A stretch of 64,000 nucleotides of DNA. It comes from Paludibacteraceae bacterium. Its GTDB lineage: Bacteria > Bacteroidota > Bacteroidia > Bacteroidales > Paludibacteraceae. The DNA is taken from positions 1-64,000 of the forward strand of contig JAQVJY010000003.1 in NCBI GenBank assembly GCA_028694915.1. The letters run 5' to 3'. The translations under genes and the position numbers were made by a program. This document shows, in pieces, positions 37,829-47,500 of this stretch (its first letter is position 1; each line of letters starts with the position of its first letter). The notes under the pieces were generated by a model. It was not told the origin of the DNA, searched no databases, and saw only the letters and a program-made list of their open reading frames with translations.

Positions 37829-38905
37829 ATGACACTCTATCCAAAACTAATTTTAGACGCGCTAACGCATGTACGCTATCCTGGCACAGGTAAAGATATT
37901 GTTTCTTCGGAAATGATAGAAGACGACTTGCGCATCGAAGGAAACAAAGTAACCTTTTCACTCGTCTTCGACAAACAAAACGATCCATTTGCTAAATCGC
38001 TTGTAAAAGCTTGCGAACAAGCTATTTTAACCTACGTATCGCCCGAAGTAGATATCAAAGGTAATATCACCATAAAATCTAAACAACCCATTGCCAAACC
38101 AACTGAAAAACCATTGGCTGGTGTCAAATACACCGTTGCCATTTCATCGGGTAAAGGTGGCGTAGGAAAATCTACGGTGTCGGCAAACCTAGCCGTAGCC
38201 TTGGCAAAACTTGGTTATAAAGTGGGCTTGTTAGATGCCGATATTTATGGACCATCGATGCCAAAAATGTTTGGACTCGAACAAGAACATCCAGCTGCTG
38301 AATTAATTGATGGGAAAGAATGGATTCTTCCAATCGAAAAATATGGCGTTAAACTTCTGTCCATCGGTTTCTTTGTCGATCCCGACAAAGCACTTATTTG
38401 GCGCGGAGCCATGGCTAGCAATGCTATCAAGCAACTTATCAATGACGCACAATGGGGCGAACTAGATTATTTTTTGATTGACTTACCTCCTGGAACCAGC
38501 GATATTCACTTGACCTTGGTGCAAGCCTTGCAATTGAGTGGAGCCATTGTGGTAAGTACGCCACAACAAGTAGCCTTGGCTGATGCACGCAAAGGATTAC
38601 AAATGTTCCAAACCGATAAAATAGAAGTGCCGATTCTCGGATTGGTGGAAAATATGGCGTGGTTTACACCTGCAGAGTTGCCAGAAAATCGTTATTATAT
38701 TTTTGGTAAAGATGGCTGCAAAAACCTAGCAGAAGAGAAAAATGTACCACTGTTGGCACAAATTCCAATCGTACAAAGTATTTGCGAAAGTGGCGACACG
38801 GGAGAACCCGTTGCCTTAAAAGATAACTCGATATTAAGCGAAGCGTTCCGCATGCTAGCTACCAACGTAGTAACTAGCTTAGAAAATGCAGCAAATCATC
38901 AATAA
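37829..38905 (+). CDS. mrp: Mrp/ApbC-type P-loop ATPase, Fe-S carrier family
   Basis: 358 residues. An N-terminal DUF59 (MIP18-like) domain (1-90) precedes a P-loop ATPase with GKGGVGKST (108-116), DADIYGPSMPKM and the conserved DLPPGTSDIHLT. Most Mrp proteins carry a CxxC after ENM in the C-terminal part, where the bridging cluster binds; here the stretch is ENMAWFTPAELPENRYY with no CxxC. A TATATTTG element (37802-37809) is a candidate -7 box. The reading frame ends before proC, which overlaps it only if an upstream ATG is used. Confidence 0.93.
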   Translation: MTLYPKLILDALTHVRYPGTGKDIVSSEMIEDDLRIEGNKVTFSLVFDKQNDPFAKSLVKACEQAILTYVSPEVDIKGNITIKSKQPIAKPTEKPLAGVKYTVAISSGKGGVGKSTVSANLAVALAKLGYKVGLLDADIYGPSMPKMFGLEQEHPAAELIDGKEWILPIEKYGVKLLSIGFFVDPDKALIWRGAMASNAIKQLINDAQWGELDYFLIDLPPGTSDIHLTLVQALQLSGAIVVSTPQQVALADARKGLQMFQTDKIEVPILGLVENMAWFTPAELPENRYYIFGKDGCKNLAEEKNVPLLAQIPIVQSICESGDTGEPVALKDNSILSEAFRMLATNVVTSLENAANHQ

Positions 38906-38918
38906 GAGAGAAACACAT

Positions 38919-39698
38919 ATGAAAACAGCTTTAAAAGTGGGCGTAATTGGCATTGGAAATATGGGTGGCGCTATTGCTGATGCTTTAGCGGCAGGTAGTA
39001 TCGCCCCACACAATCTATGGATTTCCGACATTAACACCACGGCAATAAACGCTTTTAAACATAAATTTACAGACGTACATGTCACGTCTAGTCAAGAATT
39101 AGCATCCGCTGTCGACATCCTTATTCTAGCCGTTAAACCATGGTTAGTGGAGACGGTTTTATCAGAATTGAGCCCTAAATTATCTGACAAACAGTTGTTG
39201 ATTTCAATTGCAGCTGGCGTTGATTTTGAAACGTTAGGTAAACTGTTGCCATCCATGCCACTCTTCCGAATTATTCCAAACACAGCTATTGCAGTGAATG
39301 AAAGCATGAGTTTTATAGCGGCACACAACGCCACAGAAGCACAAACCAAGGTTGTAGTGGAATTATTCGATCCTATGGGAAAAACAATGGTCATTCCTGA
39401 ATCCTTGATGACAGCAGCCACCTCATTGGCTTCATGCGGTATTGCTTATGCTCTTCGCTATTTACGAGCAGCTTCAGAAGGCGGTGTAGAGTTGGGCTTT
39501 ACAGCTTCGGCAGCGCATCAAATAGTAGCACAAACTATGATTGGTGCAGCGCAACTCATCTTACAGCAAAATACACATCCTGAAGCAGAAATCGACAAAG
39601 TTTGCACTCCTGGTGGATGGACTATAAAAGGATTAAATGCAATGGAAGAAGCGGGTTTCACAAACGCTGTGATACAAGGTTTACTCACCAACAAGTGA
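38919..39698 (+). CDS. proC: pyrroline-5-carboxylate reductase
   Basis: Reduces pyrroline-5-carboxylate to proline with NAD(P)H. 259 residues from ATG at 38919 (MKTALKVGVIGIGNMGGAI). The Rossmann glycine motif is GIGNMG, and the C-terminal helical domain has AASEGGVELG and CTPGGWTIKGL, the family signature. An in-frame ATG at 38886 would overlap mrp and put the Rossmann strand 12 residues further in. Confidence 0.95.
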   Translation: MKTALKVGVIGIGNMGGAIADALAAGSIAPHNLWISDINTTAINAFKHKFTDVHVTSSQELASAVDILILAVKPWLVETVLSELSPKLSDKQLLISIAAGVDFETLGKLLPSMPLFRIIPNTAIAVNESMSFIAAHNATEAQTKVVVELFDPMGKTMVIPESLMTAATSLASCGIAYALRYLRAASEGGVELGFTASAAHQIVAQTMIGAAQLILQQNTHPEAEIDKVCTPGGWTIKGLNAMEEAGFTNAVIQGLLTNK

Positions 39699-39713
39699 AA
39701 AACAACTTCTCAT

Positions 39714-39753
39714 AAAAATTAAAAGCCAAACAAATGTTTGGCTTTTAATTTTT
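39714..39753. terminator. terminator between proC and the TPR lipoprotein
   Basis: Long A/T-flanked stem AAAATTAAAAGCCAAACA / TGTTTGGCTTTTAATTTT. It is T-rich on either strand, so it can serve both convergent units. Confidence 0.8.
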
Positions 39754-41120
39754 TATTGTTCCGGATTGAAATTGATGAGCTTTTGTGCAATAGAGCGCCC
39801 TAAGGTTGGCGACAAGTCGAGCTCTAAGTCCTCAATCGCTTTCAGAGAACGTCGCGCTTGAACTAACGAAGAAATCTGAGACGAAGATAAGAAATTATCA
39901 CTCACATAGTCGACTGCAGGATCAAACGGTTTGTCCTGTTTTTCCCACGAACCGGTACGGATATTCAAATCACGACTGTCATTTTTATAATAAATATAAT
40001 GAATAGCATCATTGGCAGAAGCTGATGCAACGCCAGATAACAGAATAAGACCTGTAGATGTTGAGGTTAAATCGTAAGATACTTGAGCCCATGCTTGAGC
40101 CGTTTGCTGACAATCATAATAATAAATTTTATGATACTTAATAGTCTTATCTGCTTTGACTTCGCGTAAAAAGCCTTTCATCTTCACCTCTTTGAACTTT
40201 GATTTCTGCATATTCACATCGTTGATACGGCAAGCCAAATGAGCTCTCACAGGAATAATAGCCGATTTCAAATCCAAGTTATTGGCCAAAGCACGTTTCT
40301 GTTCTTCAATCAAAGCTTCGGTTTGATATAAATCGACAATACGCAAAAAAGGATCGTTATGACGTTGCACCAATGTTTTCACTTCGGCTACCATCATATT
40401 AGCCAACTGGCGATGACCGTAAGCATTGCGCACATCGACAAAAGCGACTGTTAATACGCCTTTATTTATGGCTTCTTGACGTAAATCGAGGGCGTCTTTA
40501 AAACTACTATCAATATTGAGCACACGGCCTAATTGTAAATAAGCTGCACGATATTTGCCATTCGTCATATTAGCCACTGCTTGACGATAGATAGGTTCAC
40601 TTTTGCAATATTTGACTAATTCTGCCGCTCTTTCATAAGTAGGATCAACATCCACCACTTGGTCGAACAGAGCCGCCGCCTCGCTAAATTTTTCTTCATC
40701 CATCAAGGCCTCTGCTTGTCGATATTTATTAGACAAAAAACGTGTTTTTGATTCTCGAAATTGCCCTTCAACGCGCGAGTCAATATTTAGTTCCGTATCG
40801 TACGGAGCCACCTGATTGCGCAAGTCTCTTAATTTTAGATAAGAACTCACCACCTGATCATCATCTAAGGCTGTATACGCTTGTTCTATCTGATCTGAGA
40901 GCTGTTCCGAATAGCGTGTTGACATACGTATTAAACCAATACGTGCATCGATATAATCAGGTTTCTTTTTGAGTGCTTTGATGTATTGTTCCAAAGCCGA
41001 TTCGTACAAACCTGCTGCCTCGTACTTATTAGCTTGTTTGGTGTATTTTCTGTACACACACGACGACACTAATAAAATAACCAGTACACTACTCGTAAAA
41101 AAAAGTAAAAATCTCTTCAT
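39753..41120 (-). CDS. TPR lipoprotein with a CsgG/LpoB-like segment
   Basis: 455 residues. Lipobox LVSSC with C21. TPR-like helices fill about 25-215 (ALEQYIKALKKKPDYIDARIG, EAAALFDQVVDVDPTYERA). From about 225 the sequence is TVAFVDVRNAYGHRQLANMMVAEVKTLV, then FLRIVDLYQTEALIEEQKRAL. That pattern resembles CsgG/LpoB-type periplasmic lipoproteins, where strand-helix-strand is followed by 'ER..l..il.EQ'. The assignment is weak and needs structure comparison. Last gene of an operon with an LPP20 protein, OmpA protein and giant T9SS protein. Confidence 0.7.
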   Translation of the reverse strand: MKRFLLFFTSSVLVILLVSSCVYRKYTKQANKYEAAGLYESALEQYIKALKKKPDYIDARIGLIRMSTRYSEQLSDQIEQAYTALDDDQVVSSYLKLRDLRNQVAPYDTELNIDSRVEGQFRESKTRFLSNKYRQAEALMDEEKFSEAAALFDQVVDVDPTYERAAELVKYCKSEPIYRQAVANMTNGKYRAAYLQLGRVLNIDSSFKDALDLRQEAINKGVLTVAFVDVRNAYGHRQLANMMVAEVKTLVQRHNDPFLRIVDLYQTEALIEEQKRALANNLDLKSAIIPVRAHLACRINDVNMQKSKFKEVKMKGFLREVKADKTIKYHKIYYYDCQQTAQAWAQVSYDLTSTSTGLILLSGVASASANDAIHYIYYKNDSRDLNIRTGSWEKQDKPFDPAVDYVSDNFLSSSQISSLVQARRSLKAIEDLELDLSPTLGRSIAQKLINFNPEQ

Positions 41121-41127
41121 AAATTAC

Positions 41128-42507
41128 TTATTGTTTTACAATGGCGGCCTCAAATTCCCGAAAATAACGAATTTCTATTTGACGAGCCCCCTCTTCATAG
41201 GCACTTAAGCCTGCTTTAACATAGTCTAATTGCGTGCCAGATATATTATTTAAAAAGCGATCGTACACTACACGGTCTTTATAATACAACTGAATTTGTC
41301 CATTGAGTGCGGTGGAATACAACCCATTTGATTGGCTTTTGGCCGTGGTATTAGTCGCAATTTTTAAAATATAATCCGCCTTTTGACGATTAGTTGAAAT
41401 AAAATAACCCGCATTCAAAAACAGATGTTCAAACATAGAAGCCAACACTAAACGTGACGAGGCCTGAGATAAATTTTGTTCAATTGATTCAATAAACACA
41501 GATGGTTTAACCACCGAAACCTGCATGGTGACATCTTGAACTGGAATTTGGACCAACCAACGACGCACCGCAAAATCAACTGCCGATTCCAACAAGAGTT
41601 TATTAATATCCAATGCAAACCGAATGGTTTCTACCGATTTCCTTGAACGAACTGTTGGCAACACAAACCCAGCTTTCCCTTGGTCATCGGTGAACTTATT
41701 GGCATTTTGTACCGATCGTTCTGAATAGGTTATCATTACGGGAAAATTGGCAATGGGTTTTCCCTTTGACGTCTGCAAAGAACATACCAAATCAGATTCT
41801 GGAATAGATTCACCCATCTTGCAAGTCACTTCATTTCGTACCGTCGTCAATTGTAAGCTGTTGAGCAATTCGTACGAACGACTATACGCTACCTGAGTCA
41901 AATTGATTTCTGTGCTATCAACGGTCATCAAAATTTGTTCGTTCAAATAGGCTTTTACAGCATCTAACGATTTTGCATAGTCAATAATAGCCGTTTTGTA
42001 ATCCATTTTTTGTTCCGCCTCTTGAGCTGCCAAGTAAAACACTTTAGCAGACTCAACAGCCAATCGACGTTTACGTGCCTGAGTGGCCGCATACTGTGAT
42101 TTGGACAAACGATAATAAACCCAATACCCTTTCCGATCTTCATAAGAAGCCACTTTCTCGTAGCCTTCAATATCTTTTTGTGCACGTGCTTTAATGATGG
42201 AGGTAAAATCATCTTTGAGCTGTTTGTCATCTTCAATCGTTATCATCAACGTAGACGCTGAAATACTAACTGAAATTTCAGACGCCAAATCATTCAAGGC
42301 ATTTTGCGCAGCCAAGTCATAATGAGCCGTTGACCTTTTAACTTTCGGTGCATAACCAATGCCTATATAATAATTAGCATCAGACACACGATTAACCACC
42401 CACTCAGGTGCTTTATTTTTTGCACATGCATGAAGTGTGCCACCGCCAAGCAGTAGCACACTACATAATATTAGGCTTGTAAACCTATTGAAATTCTTCA
42501 TATACAC
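41128..42507 (-). CDS. LPP20-domain envelope protein
   Basis: 459 residues with a signal peptide (LLLGGGTLHAC, possible lipobox). An LPP20-like domain covers about 35-140 (PEWVVNRVSDANYYIGIGYAPK, AAQNALNDLASEIS). The middle is helical, then beta. The C-terminus from about 350 (ADYILKIATNT, LNGQIQLYYKDRVVYDRFLNN) resembles the repeat found in several periplasmic TolB/CsgG-like proteins. No catalytic motif is visible. Ends 7 nt before the TPR lipoprotein gene and starts 3 nt after the OmpA gene. Confidence 0.72.
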   Translation of the reverse strand: MYMKNFNRFTSLILCSVLLLGGGTLHACAKNKAPEWVVNRVSDANYYIGIGYAPKVKRSTAHYDLAAQNALNDLASEISVSISASTLMITIEDDKQLKDDFTSIIKARAQKDIEGYEKVASYEDRKGYWVYYRLSKSQYAATQARKRRLAVESAKVFYLAAQEAEQKMDYKTAIIDYAKSLDAVKAYLNEQILMTVDSTEINLTQVAYSRSYELLNSLQLTTVRNEVTCKMGESIPESDLVCSLQTSKGKPIANFPVMITYSERSVQNANKFTDDQGKAGFVLPTVRSRKSVETIRFALDINKLLLESAVDFAVRRWLVQIPVQDVTMQVSVVKPSVFIESIEQNLSQASSRLVLASMFEHLFLNAGYFISTNRQKADYILKIATNTTAKSQSNGLYSTALNGQIQLYYKDRVVYDRFLNNISGTQLDYVKAGLSAYEEGARQIEIRYFREFEAAIVKQ

Positions 42508-42510
42508 GTT

Positions 42511-44496
42511 TTATTTCTTCAAATAGATGTCTTTTAAAGCGTTAGCTTTATCAATCGCTTCTTTACTTTTTGGATCCACTAACTCTGGTGCCATTTTTGG
42601 TATCATCAGAGTTATACCTGGTTCCACATTGTTAGGATCGGCTATTTGGAACATATTAGCTTCGTAAATATATACCCAGAAAGCTTGTTCTCCATTGAAC
42701 CACTTACGTGAAACTTGTGCCAAATAAACACCTTTTTTCACCTCTTCTTCGCCAATAAACTCAGTATATTTCAAGAATACTGGCACCTCACCAACACCCT
42801 CTAGGTAAACAGTTGGAATTTTCCGTTCTGTTTGAGGTTGACTTTGTGTTTGTGTTTGTGTCTGCGTACTTGGCACTTTCGATGAAACTGCAGGAACTTC
42901 CACGGTTGGAGGTACATAACCAATAGGTACTATTTCTACACGACGATCTTTAGAAATTTGATGCGAATGTTCGTTGTACTTAAAGGGACGATTGGCACCA
43001 AACGAGGCTACTTTCAACTGGGACTCTGTTACACCTTTCGTTTTTAAAATATTGGCAACAGCCTCTGCACGTTTCATAGCTAGACGTTGATTGTACTCAT
43101 CCGTTCCTGTTTTACAAGCGTGACCATTAACCGAAACGCCCATATCAGGATGTGCCAGCAAAACAGCCGCCACCTTATCTAAAATGTCTGCTGGTTGCAA
43201 CTTTGGTTCGTATTTATCAAAATCAAAATAGATTACAGAAGTTGACAATTCTTTTTCAAGTACCACAGATGCTTTGGCAATTGAATCTTTTTTGCCTTGA
43301 GTAATCGTGATTGTATCGCGTAATACCAATGTATCTTTTACAATTAAAGTGTCATACACGTACACAATTTTTTCTTTCACCTTCTTCTCTTTTTTCTCCT
43401 TTTTTGCTTTTGGAGTTAAACGCCCCATATACACATTCAAGCCCAATTTCACTCCACCAGAAAGCGCATTAAACCCACTTACATTTTGCGTGCCAATCAA
43501 ACCATTATAAGCCGTCATAAATTGATGATCGGCATTTTGAAAGCCAAGTGGCACTTTATTAGCCTCAGCCACAGGTTCGATGTTATTAAAACCATAATTG
43601 GCATAAATTCCGACTAATAAATCGGTACGTTTACCAATTTGAAACAAGGCGCCAAATTCCATAAAGGCTTTATAGCTATATAACGGATTTGCAAATGTTC
43701 CGTTCTGACCTTGATTTTCTTCGGTATAAAATTCATGAGACCCAGAGAGTGTTAAATCTGATTGAGGATAATAACCCGTATGGGTCATAGAACCGCCTGT
43801 AACACGATAATCAGAATAAAGAGGAATACCAACTTTTGCTCCTAAAGCACCATAGATACCGGTTCTTCCGTTGAAATTATGTTGAAATTGAAATGCTAAC
43901 GGAATTTCGACCATATAAGTAACTTGACGTTCCGTCCAATCATTCATTTTGACATGATGATTATAGGTTTCACCTTCAGAATCGGTTACACCATTCCATA
44001 CATATTCTCCATTGAGTGTAGCCACCGAACCATAGTTGCTCGCATAAGCTCCAGTTCCAATACCCATCCAAGGAAGGAAGAAATAGGAAAAACCAATATT
44101 GGCGGTTGCCGATGGAAGAAGAAACGTTTGTGCTCCACCTTGTACGGTATATAGCAAATCGCTCACACCGCCGCCTGCGCCAAACTGAAAATAGAAACCT
44201 TTACGTAATGGATGACGTGGTTCTTTTTTCGAAGGCGACACAGTATCAGTTGCTTCCGAATTTACCAGTAAAGAATCAGAATTGGTTGTAGAATCGTACA
44301 CAGGTGCTTCCTCTGCCACAGCAAATGGGTCAACCACAGGAGTTGCTGGAGTACTTTTAACTTCTTCAGTTGTGGTGGGAGCAAGTACGCTACCACTTAT
44401 GGAATCGGGTGCACCAAAAACGAAATCAGCCTCTTGAGCAAACGCATTTAGGCTAAAAGCCGTAATGGTTAAAGATAAAATTAAATTTGTTTTCAT
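42511..44496 (-). CDS. OmpA-family protein with LysM-like C-terminus
   Basis: 661 residues. After the signal peptide (SLNAFAQ) comes a low-complexity linker, an outer-membrane beta barrel (about 95-360), a Lys-rich linker, and an OmpA_C domain (about 415-525) with VIYFDFDKYEPKL, HACKTGTDEYNQRLAMKRA and the closing RRVEIVP motif, which binds peptidoglycan. A TQTQTQTQSQPQTE linker leads to a LysM-like module (about 585-640, GVYLAQVSRKWFNGEQ and NNVEPGITLMIPK). It probably anchors an outer-membrane machine to peptidoglycan. Spaced 17 nt from the giant gene. Confidence 0.85.
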   Translation of the reverse strand: MKTNLILSLTITAFSLNAFAQEADFVFGAPDSISGSVLAPTTTEEVKSTPATPVVDPFAVAEEAPVYDSTTNSDSLLVNSEATDTVSPSKKEPRHPLRKGFYFQFGAGGGVSDLLYTVQGGAQTFLLPSATANIGFSYFFLPWMGIGTGAYASNYGSVATLNGEYVWNGVTDSEGETYNHHVKMNDWTERQVTYMVEIPLAFQFQHNFNGRTGIYGALGAKVGIPLYSDYRVTGGSMTHTGYYPQSDLTLSGSHEFYTEENQGQNGTFANPLYSYKAFMEFGALFQIGKRTDLLVGIYANYGFNNIEPVAEANKVPLGFQNADHQFMTAYNGLIGTQNVSGFNALSGGVKLGLNVYMGRLTPKAKKEKKEKKVKEKIVYVYDTLIVKDTLVLRDTITITQGKKDSIAKASVVLEKELSTSVIYFDFDKYEPKLQPADILDKVAAVLLAHPDMGVSVNGHACKTGTDEYNQRLAMKRAEAVANILKTKGVTESQLKVASFGANRPFKYNEHSHQISKDRRVEIVPIGYVPPTVEVPAVSSKVPSTQTQTQTQSQPQTERKIPTVYLEGVGEVPVFLKYTEFIGEEEVKKGVYLAQVSRKWFNGEQAFWVYIYEANMFQIADPNNVEPGITLMIPKMAPELVDPKSKEAIDKANALKDIYLKK

Positions 44497-44513
44497 ATTG
44501 AATCTGATCTGTG

Positions 44514-47500
44514 TTATTCTACAATGAATTTAGAAATATACTGTTGACCGTTGGTAGCCGTGAAGCGTACTAAGTAAACACCTTGAACCACCATTGCAGG
44601 CATCGACGTATATTCCGTGATTTGATTCGTTTGATACACTTTCATACCTTGCGAATTAAAAACTTCTAAATATCCAGCGCTTAATTGTAATTCATCAAAT
44701 GGTAACTCCACCATCAACGTTTCATGTGGACGAGCTGGCACTGGATACACTTTAATACGAACATCCGAAGCAGTTTGCGCTAGTACAAATGTGGTATCAC
44801 ATGAGCGATAAACCAAACCATCGGTAGCTGTTAATACTACATAATAAGTTCCGCTTAAACCTCCTGCCTGTTGATAGAATTGTTCTGTTGCACCTTCTAT
44901 CAGTTCACCATCGCGGTACCATTGATACTCGGTGAATTTTAGATTAAGTGGTTCAGTTGCTTCATGATAATTGTCAACATAAATAACATCATTCCATTTA
45001 GTATGTAAATACCCATCTACCGAAATAGACATAACCAATGTGTCGACTACACTTTCGCAACCATATTGAGAACGAGCATCCATAAACTGTACAGCTACTT
45101 TGTAAGTTCCTGCATGAGCAGCAGCTGGCTTAGTGATTACAATCACGCTATCTAACGGAATTGCGGTGTAATCAACATCGACAAATCCTTGCGCTTTAGC
45201 ACGATCGTCGAACATTAATTTATAACGATTTGGAACACCTGCAAGTGTGCTAATTTCAAATTGCATGGCCGATTCCGTTTCACAAATTGGTGCAATTTGG
45301 CTTACTTCCACTACCGGCGTTTTACATAACACCGCACGTAAAGTCACTTTATAATCGCAACCGTACGAAGTGAAATCATTCATTAAGAATGTTTGTCCAT
45401 CTTCAAAGAAACGTACATCTTCCGTATGGCTATCGTAAGAATAAGTGTATGTGTAATTGAATGGGAAATCGTCTTGACAAATATACACATTACGAGTAGT
45501 AGCACGATGATCAGACATAATGTAACGTACAGTATCGGTCGAAGCTTGCCAGCCACCACTACAAAGCGTGTCTTTTGCCTCACGTATAAATGTGAATGTC
45601 ATTGGGAAACGAGCATTCAGTACATTGGCTCTTACAAACTGATACGTTTCCGTAGCCGATGCATTACCAATAACGGCATAACTAGTCGTATCCACTAACA
45701 CCGTAACTGGAGTTTCACCCGAATTATCAATCACGGCTTTTGCCCAATCGCAACGCATTCTCCAACGATATTCAATTTTTCCATCGCCACCTGTAGCTGG
45801 AGTAGCGCTACCTAAAACCATATCGTAGAAACCATCAGCTGTGGTGAAACAAAGTGTATCATTCATAGCCACTACAGCACCCGGATCAAATGGTGCATAA
45901 ATTTTCATCGTCGCTTTACCAGTCGAATTAGTCCAAGGAGCACATTTACCATCTTTTACTTGACGAACAAATTCATAAGCCACGTTGGCAGTCATAGTGG
46001 CTGGATCAGGCGTTAAAGTAGCCGCAGTTGCACCTGCTATTTCAGCGCCATTCATTAACCAACGGTATTCGATATTGGTATCACCACCTGTTGTCGCTGT
46101 TACTTCTGTAATTTCAGGAACTACATCAGAGGCACAAAGTACAGTATCTATTGCTTGTATTTCGCCAGCTACAAATGGGGCATAAACTACCAATGTCCAC
46201 GCGCCAGTTGACTGAACGGTATCACCTAACTGACATTTGTCATCAGTAACCCATCTCTTATAGGTATAAGTTCCTGGAGCCATACCAGTAGGAGGCGTAA
46301 ATGCTTTAGCAGTTGCACCAGCAATAATGGTATCGTTACATTTCCAAATATAAGTGGTATTAAATCCTGTTGTTGCATCGGTGATACTGTTGATTATTTT
46401 TGGAGCAACTCCTGCACAAACCGTATCATTAGTAGCTGCAATTTCACCAGGATTAAATACAGGATAGATTACCAAACGATAGTCGCCAGTAGATTTTGTC
46501 CACGTATTGCAACGACCATCCTTAGCTTCACGTGTGTACACATACTCACCAGCAACGGTTTCGGTAGGCGTATAAGTAGCGGTATTGGTTGATGCAATTA
46601 CCACGTCATCTTGTTTCCAACGATAGGTAATATTTTCATCTCCTTCTGCAGCATCGGTTACGCTACCAATTGTTTTAGGTGCTCCTACACCGCATATCGT
46701 ATCATTGGTAGCTTCGATTTCTCCTGCTGTAAAGTTTTCAAGTATCACGAGTGTCCACAAACCAGCAGATTGAATATAAGATAATTGGCAAGTATTATCT
46801 TTTACCCAACGTTCAAAGTTGTAAGTTCCAGGAACGGTCTCGGTAGGTACAAATTCTTTGACAGTATTATATATGGTATCACGATCTGTTGGAGTCGCAG
46901 CATTAATTTGAATCCACATGTAATCATATTTGCTATCGCCACCAGTAGGAGAAGTTACGTTATCAATCTTGTTATTGGTACTTCCAAAACAAGTTGTATC
47001 ATTTTTGGTATCAATGGTACCAGCCTCAAACGTAGACAATTTTGGTAATTTAATTTGTACCTTCTTATATGCATTATTGACAGAGTCCGTTAAAATAATC
47101 GTTTTATCGGATTCACATTTAAGAGTAACTGTGGCATTTCCAGCAGCCAATGCTACCCATTCATTATTAGAAGAACTCCATTTTGAGCCATTAACCGTGC
47201 TTACTGTAAAATTCTGAGTTACTTTACGCACATCTTCAATACCGGTGTCGGCAGTTGCCTCTTTCAACATAATAGGAGCAACAGAAGCCAATGCCGCATC
47301 AGTACCATCTAATCCTACTAACTGAGGATAAACCGATGCTCCGCACAACCAATTGACAGGATCGGAGGTGAACATGGCAATGTTATACATTTCAGATGTT
47401 TTACGAGCTACAACCGTAGCTGCTCCCAAATTGGTACCTACAGCCGTAGTCGCACACATTTGATAATCAAAATATGCATTGGTAATAGACCCCGTAGCTT

